The notes beneath the pieces were generated by a model. It was not told the DNA's origin. It saw only the letters and a program-made list of their open reading frames with translations, and made no database searches. This document shows positions 1 to 6,640 of a stretch of 11,745 nt of DNA, in pieces. Origin of the DNA: an uncultured Planctomycetaceae bacterium (GTDB taxonomy: Bacteria > Planctomycetota > Planctomycetia > Pirellulales > Pirellulaceae); NCBI GenBank assembly GCA_903921945.1, contig CAIXSC010000686.1, positions 1 to 11,745 of the forward strand, given 5' to 3'. Position 1 is the stretch's first letter. Each line of letters starts with the position of its first letter. A program made the translations under genes and the position numbers.

Positions 1-35
1 CCTCGTTTTCCGCCGAGCCGTAGGCGACGGCCGGG

Positions 36-66
36 TTGGCACTCAAATCAGCGCTGTGAGTGCCAA
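36..66. promoter_or_regulatory. CIRCE-like perfect inverted repeat
   Basis: Two perfect 9-bp arms, TTGGCACTC (36-44) and GAGTGCCAA (58-66), flank a 13-nt spacer that itself contains the palindrome CAGCGCTG. The arms differ from the classical HrcA operator CIRCE (TTAGCACTC-N9-GAGTGCTAA) by one base each. The spacer is 13 instead of 9 nt, which would change the spacing of the two half-sites and weakens the assignment. No gene starts next to it on the right, so if it is an operator its target lies off the left edge of the window. A simple hairpin or terminator is the alternative; there is no T-tract. Confidence 0.4.
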
Positions 67-201
67 TCGCTGCTTGCGTTCCTGCGATCGGCGCTGCCAG
101 GCGGGTTGCCCGCGATCCGAAGAACCCAAAAGATCGCGGCGTTTGAAGCGTGCGTCGCCCATCAAGAGACCCACCTTCCACTAATTCACAGACCGCGAAA
201 T

Positions 202-229
202 TCCAACCTGCCGCGCTTCGCGAGTTGGA
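202..229 (-). terminator. Probable terminator of the PSD1-DUF1501-SUMF1 operon
   Basis: Read on the minus strand, a hairpin begins two bases after the TAA stop of the SUMF1 gene. The outer stem is TCCAAC paired with GTTGGA (6 bp), the inner stem is CGCG/CGCG around a 3-nt loop, with a small internal bulge. It is followed by AATTTCG, which is only weakly T-rich. The position directly behind the last gene of the operon supports a terminator; the short T-run makes its strength uncertain. Confidence 0.4.
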
Positions 230-231
230 GC

Positions 232-1332
232 TTAGCGGCTGGGGCGGAAGGGCGGGCCGACGCAGATCCGGAAGCCGTCGCGCGAGTCCGAATAGTGGGG
301 GCCAGCGAGTCCGAGACGGACTGCGCAGCGGGCGTTGCCGGGGACGTCGAAGTAATTGCCGCCTCGGCATACCGGACGATAGTTGTCCGCGACGAGGTTC
401 GGTGCCTCGTGGCCGCCCTTCGGGTCGAAGTGGTCGAGCACCACTTCCCAAACATTGCCGCACATGTCGGCGAGCCCGAAGCCGTTGCGTCCACGTTCGC
501 CGAAATGATCGACCGGCGCGACGAACGAAAAGCCGTCGCTCCACGGCGCGCTACCCAAGGGCCACTTGCGCTTGCGGTCCGGCAGGAAGTCGACCGCCGA
601 AATGTTCAACCGGCCTTCGCCCTCATCCAGTTCGTTGCCCCACCAGTAATACAAGCTCTCCTTGCTACCGCCACGGCAGGCATATTCCCATTCGGCCTCC
701 AACGGCAGCCGGTACTCCAGCGTCGCGGGTAAACGGCCGGACTCGCGTTCGTGTTTGGTCAGCCACTCGCAGAAGGCCCGCGCATCGGTCCAGCTGACGC
801 AGACCACCGGGAATTCATCCCGGAGCGGGAATTGGAAATTCGGATCCCGCCAGCTCTTGCCGGGCATCGGTTCCCAAGGATGAGTCACCTGGGTCGACAG
901 TTTGTAGCCGGTCCATTTCGGATTGAAACATTGCGTCTTGCCGCCCGGTTTTTCAGCGTCCGTGATGTAGCCGGTCGCTTCGGTGAACCGGCGGAACTGG
1001 CCCACGGTGACTTCGGTGCGTCCCATCCAGAATCCGTGCGGGACGCGGGTGAGCCGCGGGGCCGGCCCTTCGTACGACTCGCGTTCCGTGCCCGCCTGGG
1101 CACCGCCTTCGATGCCCGTCGCCCACAGTTTCTCCTGAGGCGTGCTGCCCATCATGAATTCGCCGGGCGGAATGTAGAGCGTCTCCAACACGACCGCTCC
1201 ACCCAGCTCGGCGCGACGCGTGTCCCCTTTCTTCGGTTCGTCGCTCCGGCCTTTCGCGACTCCCGCCACCATCAACGCCAATGCTCCGATCGATGCCAAC
1301 GCGAGCCTACCCGCGATCCGTCCGATTTCCAT
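232..1332 (-). CDS. Secreted SUMF1/FGE-like domain protein, probably non-catalytic
   Basis: A 366-residue protein. Residues 1-28 form a signal peptide (hydrophobic run ALASIGALALMVAGVA), and residues ~48-366 are one SUMF1 (formylglycine-generating enzyme-like) domain, seen from YIPPGEFMMGS, GFWMGRTEVTVGQFRRF, EAEWEYACRGG, GLADMCGNVWE and the C-terminal RGGNYF...RCAVR...GFRICV. In true FGE two copper-binding cysteines lie just after the RGGS(Y/W) motif; here those positions read DVPGNA, so the enzyme activity is very likely absent and a binding or structural role is more plausible. The ATG at 1332 is chosen over a GTG at 1350 because AGGAG (1341-1345) sits 8 nt before the ATG. It is the third gene of a leftward operon, 83 bp after the DUF1501 gene. 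SUMF1 family certain; function unknown. Confidence 0.9.
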   Translation of the reverse strand: MEIGRIAGRLALASIGALALMVAGVAKGRSDEPKKGDTRRAELGGAVVLETLYIPPGEFMMGSTPQEKLWATGIEGGAQAGTERESYEGPAPRLTRVPHGFWMGRTEVTVGQFRRFTEATGYITDAEKPGGKTQCFNPKWTGYKLSTQVTHPWEPMPGKSWRDPNFQFPLRDEFPVVCVSWTDARAFCEWLTKHERESGRLPATLEYRLPLEAEWEYACRGGSKESLYYWWGNELDEGEGRLNISAVDFLPDRKRKWPLGSAPWSDGFSFVAPVDHFGERGRNGFGLADMCGNVWEVVLDHFDPKGGHEAPNLVADNYRPVCRGGNYFDVPGNARCAVRLGLAGPHYSDSRDGFRICVGPPFRPSR

Positions 1333-1340
1333 GCCGCACA

Positions 1341-1345
1341 CTCCT
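1341..1345 (-). promoter_or_regulatory. Ribosome binding site deciding the SUMF1 gene start
   Basis: AGGAG on the minus strand, 8 nt before the ATG at 1332. A GTG at 1350-1348 in the same frame lies upstream of this site, so the longer start would have the ribosome binding site inside its own coding sequence. Confidence 0.7.
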
Positions 1346-1415
1346 GCCACTCAACACGGTCATTGCCCATGGCGCGAAACGCGCCACGTATCGCTCGGCG
1401 ATTCTACGCTGTTTG

Positions 1416-2993
1416 TTACGTCAGCAGCAGGTCGCGAATCACTCGGCCATGCACGTCGGTCAAACGCATGTCGCGGCCACCAAAACGGAACGTCAGCCGC
1501 TCGTGGTCCAGCCCCAACAAGTGCAGGATCGTGGCATGCAAATCGTGGATATCGAGCGGATTTTCGACGGCGCTCATGCCCATTTCGTCGGTGGCCCCGT
1601 ACGCCATGCCGCCGCGCACACCGCCTCCCGCCATCCAGATCGAATAGCCGCTGACATGATGATCGCGGCCATCAGCGCCGGAACTGTGCGGCGTGCGTCC
1701 CATTTCGCCCGCCCACACCACCAGGGTCTCGTCGAGCAACCCGCGACGTTTGAGATCCACGAGCAAGGCGGCCACCGGCTGGTCGGTAATGCGCGCGTTC
1801 TCGGCATGGCGTTTCCGCAAATCGCCATGTTGGTCCCACGGCGAGTTATTCCCGTGCGTGTTGGGACAAGTCACCTCGATGAACCCCACGCCCGCCTCCG
1901 CGAACCGCCGCGCCCGCAAACACTGCAACGCGTACAGCTTCTCGTAGTCGTTGCCGCGATCGACGCCATACAAGGCGAGCGTCTCGGCTGTCTCTCCCGC
2001 CACGTCGCACAACGAGGGCACCAGCGTCTGCATCCGCGCCGCCGTCTCGTAATTGCGAATGCTCGCTTCGATCGCCGCCGACGCCCCTACTCCTCCCGCG
2101 GCGCCCGCGCCGCTGCCCGTCGCGGCGCTGCCCGTCGCGCCGCTGCCCGTCGCGCCGCTGACTGTCGCGCCGCTGCCTGTCGCGCCGTTCGTTTCTCGCA
2201 GCGAACGAGCGAACTGGGTGTCGACTTCACGCAGGAATGCCAGTTTCTCGCGCTGCAGTTCCGCCGGATCGGCAGCTACGATGTTGTCGACGGGCGTACC
2301 CTTGGCGCGGACCAACGCCGCTTGATGATTCGCCGGCAGGAAGGAACTCGCAAAGTTCTGAAAGCCGCCGTTGGGGATCCAATCGTTGTTCAACAGAACG
2401 TAACCGGGCAATTCGCGGTCTTCCCGGGCCAATCCGTACGACACCCATGAACCGATGCTTGGGGCCGCCGCCACCGATCTTCCCGTGTGCAGCAACAGTG
2501 ACTGCGCTCCGTGAAGCGGCGTTTCGCCCACCATCGACCGCACCACACAAAGCTCGTCCGCCACCTTGGCCGCGTGCGGAAACAGTTCGCTGACCCAGAG
2601 CCCCGACTGACCGTGCTGAGCGAACTTCCACGGACTCCCGAGCCACTTACGGCCAGCGCTGACCGATTGCGATTTCGGGTCCGGCCGCCACTTGGCGGGT
2701 TGGCCGTTGAGCCGATCGAGTTCCGGCTTGGGATCGAACGAGTCGACTTGCGACACGCCGCCATCCATGAACAGAAACACGACACGTTTCGCGCGGGGCG
2801 CGAAGTGCGGCTTCGACGCCCCGCCGTCACGAGCGGCCTGCGCCGACGCACCGTTCACTTGGCCGGCCATCGCGGCGAAGGCGAGCCAGCCGAGCCCCAA
2901 TCCCGAGCCGCGCAGGAGCGCGCGTCGCGAACAGGCCTGGCCGGCTTCGCACTGCCCCGAGCTTGGCCGGATTGGTGCGGTTCTACGGGACAT
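1416..2993 (-). CDS. DUF1501 family protein with Tat-type signal
   Basis: A 525-residue protein. The N-terminus has the twin-arginine motif SRRALLRG (residues 22-29) and the hydrophobic stretch LGLGWLAFAAMAG, so export by Tat is expected. The body matches DUF1501, a family with an alkaline-phosphatase/sulfatase-like fold common in planctomycetes: VVFLFMDGGVSQVDSFDPKP (71-90), WDQHGDLRKRHAEN, VVWAGEMGRTP, and the C-terminal DLHATILHLLGLDHERLT. No enzymatic reaction is established for the family. Residues 270-306 are a Gly/Ala/Thr/Ser low-complexity insert, five GATGS-like pentapeptides, in a loop before the helix with NYETAARMQ. The open frame extends to 3146, but AAGGAG (3001-3006) 7 nt before the ATG at 2993 and the location of the Tat signal fix the start there. 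The start overlaps the end of the PSD1 gene by 11 bp, so translation is probably coupled. Confidence 0.93.
   Translation of the reverse strand: MSRRTAPIRPSSGQCEAGQACSRRALLRGSGLGLGWLAFAAMAGQVNGASAQAARDGGASKPHFAPRAKRVVFLFMDGGVSQVDSFDPKPELDRLNGQPAKWRPDPKSQSVSAGRKWLGSPWKFAQHGQSGLWVSELFPHAAKVADELCVVRSMVGETPLHGAQSLLLHTGRSVAAAPSIGSWVSYGLAREDRELPGYVLLNNDWIPNGGFQNFASSFLPANHQAALVRAKGTPVDNIVAADPAELQREKLAFLREVDTQFARSLRETNGATGSGATVSGATGSGATGSAATGSGAGAAGGVGASAAIEASIRNYETAARMQTLVPSLCDVAGETAETLALYGVDRGNDYEKLYALQCLRARRFAEAGVGFIEVTCPNTHGNNSPWDQHGDLRKRHAENARITDQPVAALLVDLKRRGLLDETLVVWAGEMGRTPHSSGADGRDHHVSGYSIWMAGGGVRGGMAYGATDEMGMSAVENPLDIHDLHATILHLLGLDHERLTFRFGGRDMRLTDVHGRVIRDLLLT
2107..2186 (-). repeat. 15-bp in-frame tandem repeat in the DUF1501 gene
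   Basis: Five tandem copies of a 15-bp unit (plus-strand form GCGCCGCTGCCCGTC at 2107-2121, then 2122-2136, 2137-2151, 2152-2166 and 2167-2181) with one or two substitutions per copy, and a partial sixth. The repeat keeps frame and encodes GATGS, GATVS, GATGS, GATGS, AATGS. Being a multiple of three, copy-number change would vary the linker length without breaking the gene. Confidence 0.9.
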
Positions 2994-5900
2994 AGAGGAA
3001 CTCCTTGAGGTTGAAAACGGCATGGGCCGCGTCCTGCCAAACCACAGGCGACGCCAGGAGCTCGCCCCGCTGCCCTCGCAACGCGGCGCTCCGCTCCACG
3101 AGCCGCACAAGCAACGCCACTTCCTCGGGGCGAGCTGGCCGGCCAAGCGCCTCCCACACCATCCGCTCGATGCGCGCCGCTGTCAGGGACTCGCCATCCC
3201 GAAGCAGACGACCGCTCCAGTACTTGGCTTGGTCGACCACAAACGGATCATTGAGCAGCGCGAGTGCTTGATCGGGTACGTTCGTCACGTCGCGGCGGCC
3301 CACCGTCTGCTTCGGGAGCGGTTGATTGAACAACGCGAGGAAGCGCGGCGGCTCCATCAATGTCATTTCCAGGTAGAGGCTGCGGCGGCCGAGCCCATCG
3401 AGCGGTCCGGGCAGCAGCCGCTTTTGCGAGTCGGCGGCTGTGCGATACGGTTCGATCGGCGCGTCGCCGATCCGTCGGTCAAGCCGTCCGGAAACCGCCA
3501 GGATCGCGTCTCGCAGCGCCTCCGCTTCCAGCCGGCGCGCCGGTCGATGATGCCACCGCCGATTCTCGGGATCGACCGCCATCGCCTCCGGCCTCGGCAC
3601 GCTCGCTTGCCGCCAAACTGAAGTGTCCAGCAAGTCGCGAATCAACCGCTTCGTCGACCAGCCGTTCGCCATAAAGCGAGCCGCCAAATGGTCGAGCAAT
3701 TCCGGGTGCGATGCCGGCTCGCCGAGGTGTCCGAAATCGTCCGGCGTGCGCACCAGCCCTTCGCCGAACAAATAATGCCAGACGCGATTCACATAGACGC
3801 GTGCGGTCAGCGGGTTGCGCGGATCAACGACTTGCCGCGCCCAGGCGAGCCGGCCGCTGGAGGCGTCGGCGGGCGGCGTGGAGTCGGCGGCGCTTGCCGG
3901 ATCGATCGATGGCGAATCGGGCTGCCCCGAGCCGCACGCGTCGAGCAACCGCACCCGGCCGCGGGGCGTAGCCGGGCCGAACTGCGTGTACGAGCCGCGA
4001 ATGCCGATGCGCGCGTCCGCGCCTTCATTCCAATCCGCGGCCGAGCCCACCGTGCGATCGGGCACAAGTCGACGCTCGTGTTCGCGGTACTCGGCGACCA
4101 ACCGCGCCAACTCGACGCTCGCCGTCAACTCGTGCGGCAACAGCTTGAGCTGCAACGCTTCGTTGAGCAGCCGCGTGTCGTCGGCGGAACACTGGTTGGC
4201 GACCCAGCGGCCCGCCGCGGCCTGCACCAACCGGCTGAGTCGCCGCGCCCAATCCGTTTCCGAAGCGAAGTCGGAGAAGAGCGGCGCGAACCGCTCGAGC
4301 TCATCCTGGGGTGGCTGGCCCGGCGCGTGTTGGAATACCCGGACGACGCCAAACCAGGACCGTGCGTCGGCGACTTCCGACTCGGGCACGCCTCCGTAGC
4401 CGATGCGCGGCGGGAAGTAGTTGTTCAACGCCTTCGTCGCCAGTTCGAGATAAACCCGGCGCTCCGCCCGATCGACCGTGCCTTCGAGCGAATCGAAGTT
4501 GCCAGCCGTTAGGGTCTGCCAACCGGGATTGGCGACGGCTGGAAATCGGAGCCGTTCGGGGTTCAAGGCCCGATCGATGACAAACGAAAGCGACGCGAAC
4601 TTTCCCGACGCCATTTCGACCGAGATGGTTGGCGCTTTGGCGGTGTCGAACTGCGGACTTTGCAACGAACCGGCCAACCGCTGGGAAAACGCGTGGGAGA
4701 AACGGCCCGCCGGCAACAAGTGCTGCAGGGCCATATCCCCGGAGTCGCTGACGACAAGCTCGCCGTGACGAACCGCGCCGTGACGCATGCCGGAACCTTC
4801 CCACTTCCACCCGGGCGCGCCGTCCTCGCGAGTGAAATCGGCGATTAACGTCAGCCGCTGGCCGTTCAACGCCACTCGTTGCTCGCGTTGTTTCGCGAAC
4901 TCCTCCGCCGTCACCGGCGTCGCGAGCGACCGTTGCCAGAAGTCGGCCAGCGAATTCGGAAAGGCGGTCGCAGGCGGCTTGCTCGCGGGGATCGCTCGCA
5001 ACTTCGCGACCAGGTTGTCGGGACCGGCTGGATCGGTCGCCGCCAGCCACAGCCGCCCCAGTTCGGTTCGCATCGCTAGCTTGAGGCTTCGCAACTTGTC
5101 GAGCGTTTCGAGATTGGGATCCACCGCGTCGATCGGACGAGCGCTGAATCGCGTGCTCATCAACATGCCGGCCAGCGAGTAGTAATCGCGCTGCGCGACG
5201 GCATCCAACTTGTGATCGTGACACTGGGCACAGGCCAGCGTGGTTCCAAGAAACGCCTTTCCGAGCGTATCGATCATGTTGGCCACGGCTTCCTGGGTCA
5301 CACCTTCCACCGCGGAGTTGTCGCCATGGCGCCGCTCACCCAGGCGGAGCATCATCGGCCCGATGAGCGATTCGTTGACGCCCGTGGCCGGGTCCACTCG
5401 CGGGTCGAGCAGGTCGCCGGCGATCTGTTCGAGCACCAAGCGGTCGTAGGGAACATCGCTGTTGAACGCGCGGACGAGATAATCCCGATAGCGCCACGCG
5501 TTCTTCGCCGGCACATCCCATTCGTAGCCATGCGTGTCGGCGTAATGCACAACATCCATCCAGTGCCGCGCCCAACGCTCGCCAAACCGCGGACTGTCGA
5601 GCAACTGATCGACGAGCCGTGTGAACGCGTCGGGCGACGCGTCGGCCGCGAACTCTTCAACCAGTTCCACCGCCGGCGGCAAACCGGTGAGCGTGAAGCT
5701 AAGCCGCCGCGCCAACGTGCGGCGTCCCGCTTCGTCCACAGGGTTCAAGCTGGCGGCGCGGAGTTTGGCGAGTATCCAGCGATCGACCGTCGAGCGCGAC
5801 CAAGCATCCGCGACCATTCGCGGCGCGTCGTTGTCGATGACCGGCTTCAAACTCCACCAGCTCAGACGCCGTTGATACTCGGCCTCCCATTCGCCCGCTT

Positions 5901-6426
5901 TGTTCGGCCGTTTCAGTTCGCCGGAGCGCGGATCGATGGCGCCCGACTTGATCCACGTTGCCAAGTCCGCGATCACCGCTGCCGGCAGCTTGGATTGCCC
6001 TGGCGGCATCGCGGAGAGATCCGCGTCATGGCGTACGGAACGCAGCAGCGGACTTTCCTCGGGCTTTCCCGGCATGACGGCTGGTTGGCCGGACTCGCCG
6101 CCCAGTTGCCAGCCCGCCTTGAGATCGAGCCGCAGTTCTCCCCGCAGCTCCGGCGCTTCGCCGCTATGGCAGCGATAGCAGTGCTCGACGAACACAGGTC
6201 GAATCTTTTTTTCGAAGAATTCCAGCCGCTCGCGATCTTCGACGGTTTCAGCCGCCGCGACCGACCGGCACCAAGCGCTGACCATGACGAGCAGCGCGCA
6301 AGCGGTGAACGATTGGAAACGAAGCGACGCGGCGGCCGCGAAGAATGTTCGCGCGAAGACGCAGGCGTGTGCTTGGAAGCGCAGCGGCGGCGCGGCGAAT
6401 CGGAGCGTCACAGGTAAGCGGTTCAT
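2983..6426 (-). CDS. PSD1 / planctomycete cytochrome-c (PSCyt1, DUF1549, DUF1553) surface protein
   Basis: A 1147-residue exported protein. The N-terminus is long and basic, then a hydrophobic core (FTACALLVMVSAW, ~40-52) that should act as signal or anchor. Residues ~65-160 are the planctomycete cytochrome-c-like domain with HCYRCHSGE (CxxCH at 83-87). Residues ~210-420 are DUF1549 (PSCyt2), with RRLSFTLTGLPP, DSPRFGERWARHWMD and a second CxxCH, CAQCHDH (399-405). Residues ~525-700 look like a beta-rich insert, possibly a lectin-like sandwich (inference). Residues ~858-1120 are DUF1553 (PSD1), with NPLTARVYVNRVWHYLFGEG, ASHPELLDHLA and a C-terminal YRHxx-like region ending NLKEFLYVP. Haem binding is implied by the motifs, not shown. 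It is the first gene of the operon. The ATG at 6426 has only a weak GGAA upstream; no better in-frame start precedes the signal. Confidence 0.93.
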   Translation of the reverse strand: MNRLPVTLRFAAPPLRFQAHACVFARTFFAAAASLRFQSFTACALLVMVSAWCRSVAAAETVEDRERLEFFEKKIRPVFVEHCYRCHSGEAPELRGELRLDLKAGWQLGGESGQPAVMPGKPEESPLLRSVRHDADLSAMPPGQSKLPAAVIADLATWIKSGAIDPRSGELKRPNKAGEWEAEYQRRLSWWSLKPVIDNDAPRMVADAWSRSTVDRWILAKLRAASLNPVDEAGRRTLARRLSFTLTGLPPAVELVEEFAADASPDAFTRLVDQLLDSPRFGERWARHWMDVVHYADTHGYEWDVPAKNAWRYRDYLVRAFNSDVPYDRLVLEQIAGDLLDPRVDPATGVNESLIGPMMLRLGERRHGDNSAVEGVTQEAVANMIDTLGKAFLGTTLACAQCHDHKLDAVAQRDYYSLAGMLMSTRFSARPIDAVDPNLETLDKLRSLKLAMRTELGRLWLAATDPAGPDNLVAKLRAIPASKPPATAFPNSLADFWQRSLATPVTAEEFAKQREQRVALNGQRLTLIADFTREDGAPGWKWEGSGMRHGAVRHGELVVSDSGDMALQHLLPAGRFSHAFSQRLAGSLQSPQFDTAKAPTISVEMASGKFASLSFVIDRALNPERLRFPAVANPGWQTLTAGNFDSLEGTVDRAERRVYLELATKALNNYFPPRIGYGGVPESEVADARSWFGVVRVFQHAPGQPPQDELERFAPLFSDFASETDWARRLSRLVQAAAGRWVANQCSADDTRLLNEALQLKLLPHELTASVELARLVAEYREHERRLVPDRTVGSAADWNEGADARIGIRGSYTQFGPATPRGRVRLLDACGSGQPDSPSIDPASAADSTPPADASSGRLAWARQVVDPRNPLTARVYVNRVWHYLFGEGLVRTPDDFGHLGEPASHPELLDHLAARFMANGWSTKRLIRDLLDTSVWRQASVPRPEAMAVDPENRRWHHRPARRLEAEALRDAILAVSGRLDRRIGDAPIEPYRTAADSQKRLLPGPLDGLGRRSLYLEMTLMEPPRFLALFNQPLPKQTVGRRDVTNVPDQALALLNDPFVVDQAKYWSGRLLRDGESLTAARIERMVWEALGRPARPEEVALLVRLVERSAALRGQRGELLASPVVWQDAAHAVFNLKEFLYVP
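3001..3006 (-). promoter_or_regulatory. Ribosome binding site inside PSD1 for DUF1501 translation
   Basis: AAGGAG on the minus strand lies within the last codons of the PSD1 gene, 7 nt before the ATG at 2993. It selects the short DUF1501 start and implies translational coupling across the 11-bp overlap. Confidence 0.75.
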
Positions 6427-6440
6427 GGCGCGGATTCCGT

Positions 6441-6454
6441 GGTTGGGACCAACC
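6441..6454. promoter_or_regulatory. Short palindrome in the leader of the PSD1 operon
   Basis: GGTTGG (6441-6446) and CCAACC (6449-6454) form perfect 6-bp arms around GA, 14 nt upstream of the PSD1 ATG. The site lies between the candidate promoter and the start codon, where a repressor site or an RNA hairpin affecting the ribosome binding site could act. With arms this short, chance is possible. Confidence 0.3.
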
Positions 6455-6476
6455 CGGCCTCAACTTAGCGACGCAT

Positions 6477-6506
6477 AACATAAGCCGAGACACCCCGGCA
6501 TGTCAC
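6477..6506 (-). promoter_or_regulatory. Candidate sigma-70-like promoter of the PSD1 operon
   Basis: On the minus strand GTGACA (6506-6501; five of six match to TTGACA), an 18-nt spacer, then TATGTT (6482-6477; four of six match to TATAAT). Transcription would start near 6470, giving a leader of about 45 nt that includes the palindrome at 6441-6454. Planctomycete promoters are poorly defined, so this is only a motif match in the right place. Confidence 0.3.
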
Positions 6507-6640
6507 GGCGCGCCGCTTGGCGTAGCCTGTGTCTTGTCCCGTTCGGTCTTGAACGAATGCTGAGCGGGCCTGCGTGGATCAATCTAGCGTCTTGGGTGGG
6601 CTGGCGTGCGACAAGTGACGGCCGGTAGTGTGCGGCGCGA

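Noticed and set aside
1281..2450. Long plus-strand frame antisense to the SUMF1 and DUF1501 genes
   Set aside because: The translation is Arg/Ala/His-rich with no domain, and the opposite strand holds clear family proteins. Such frames are common in GC-rich DNA.
5212..6417. 401-codon plus-strand frame within the PSD1 gene
   Set aside because: Antisense shadow of the PSD1 gene; composition is Arg/His-rich and without domain.
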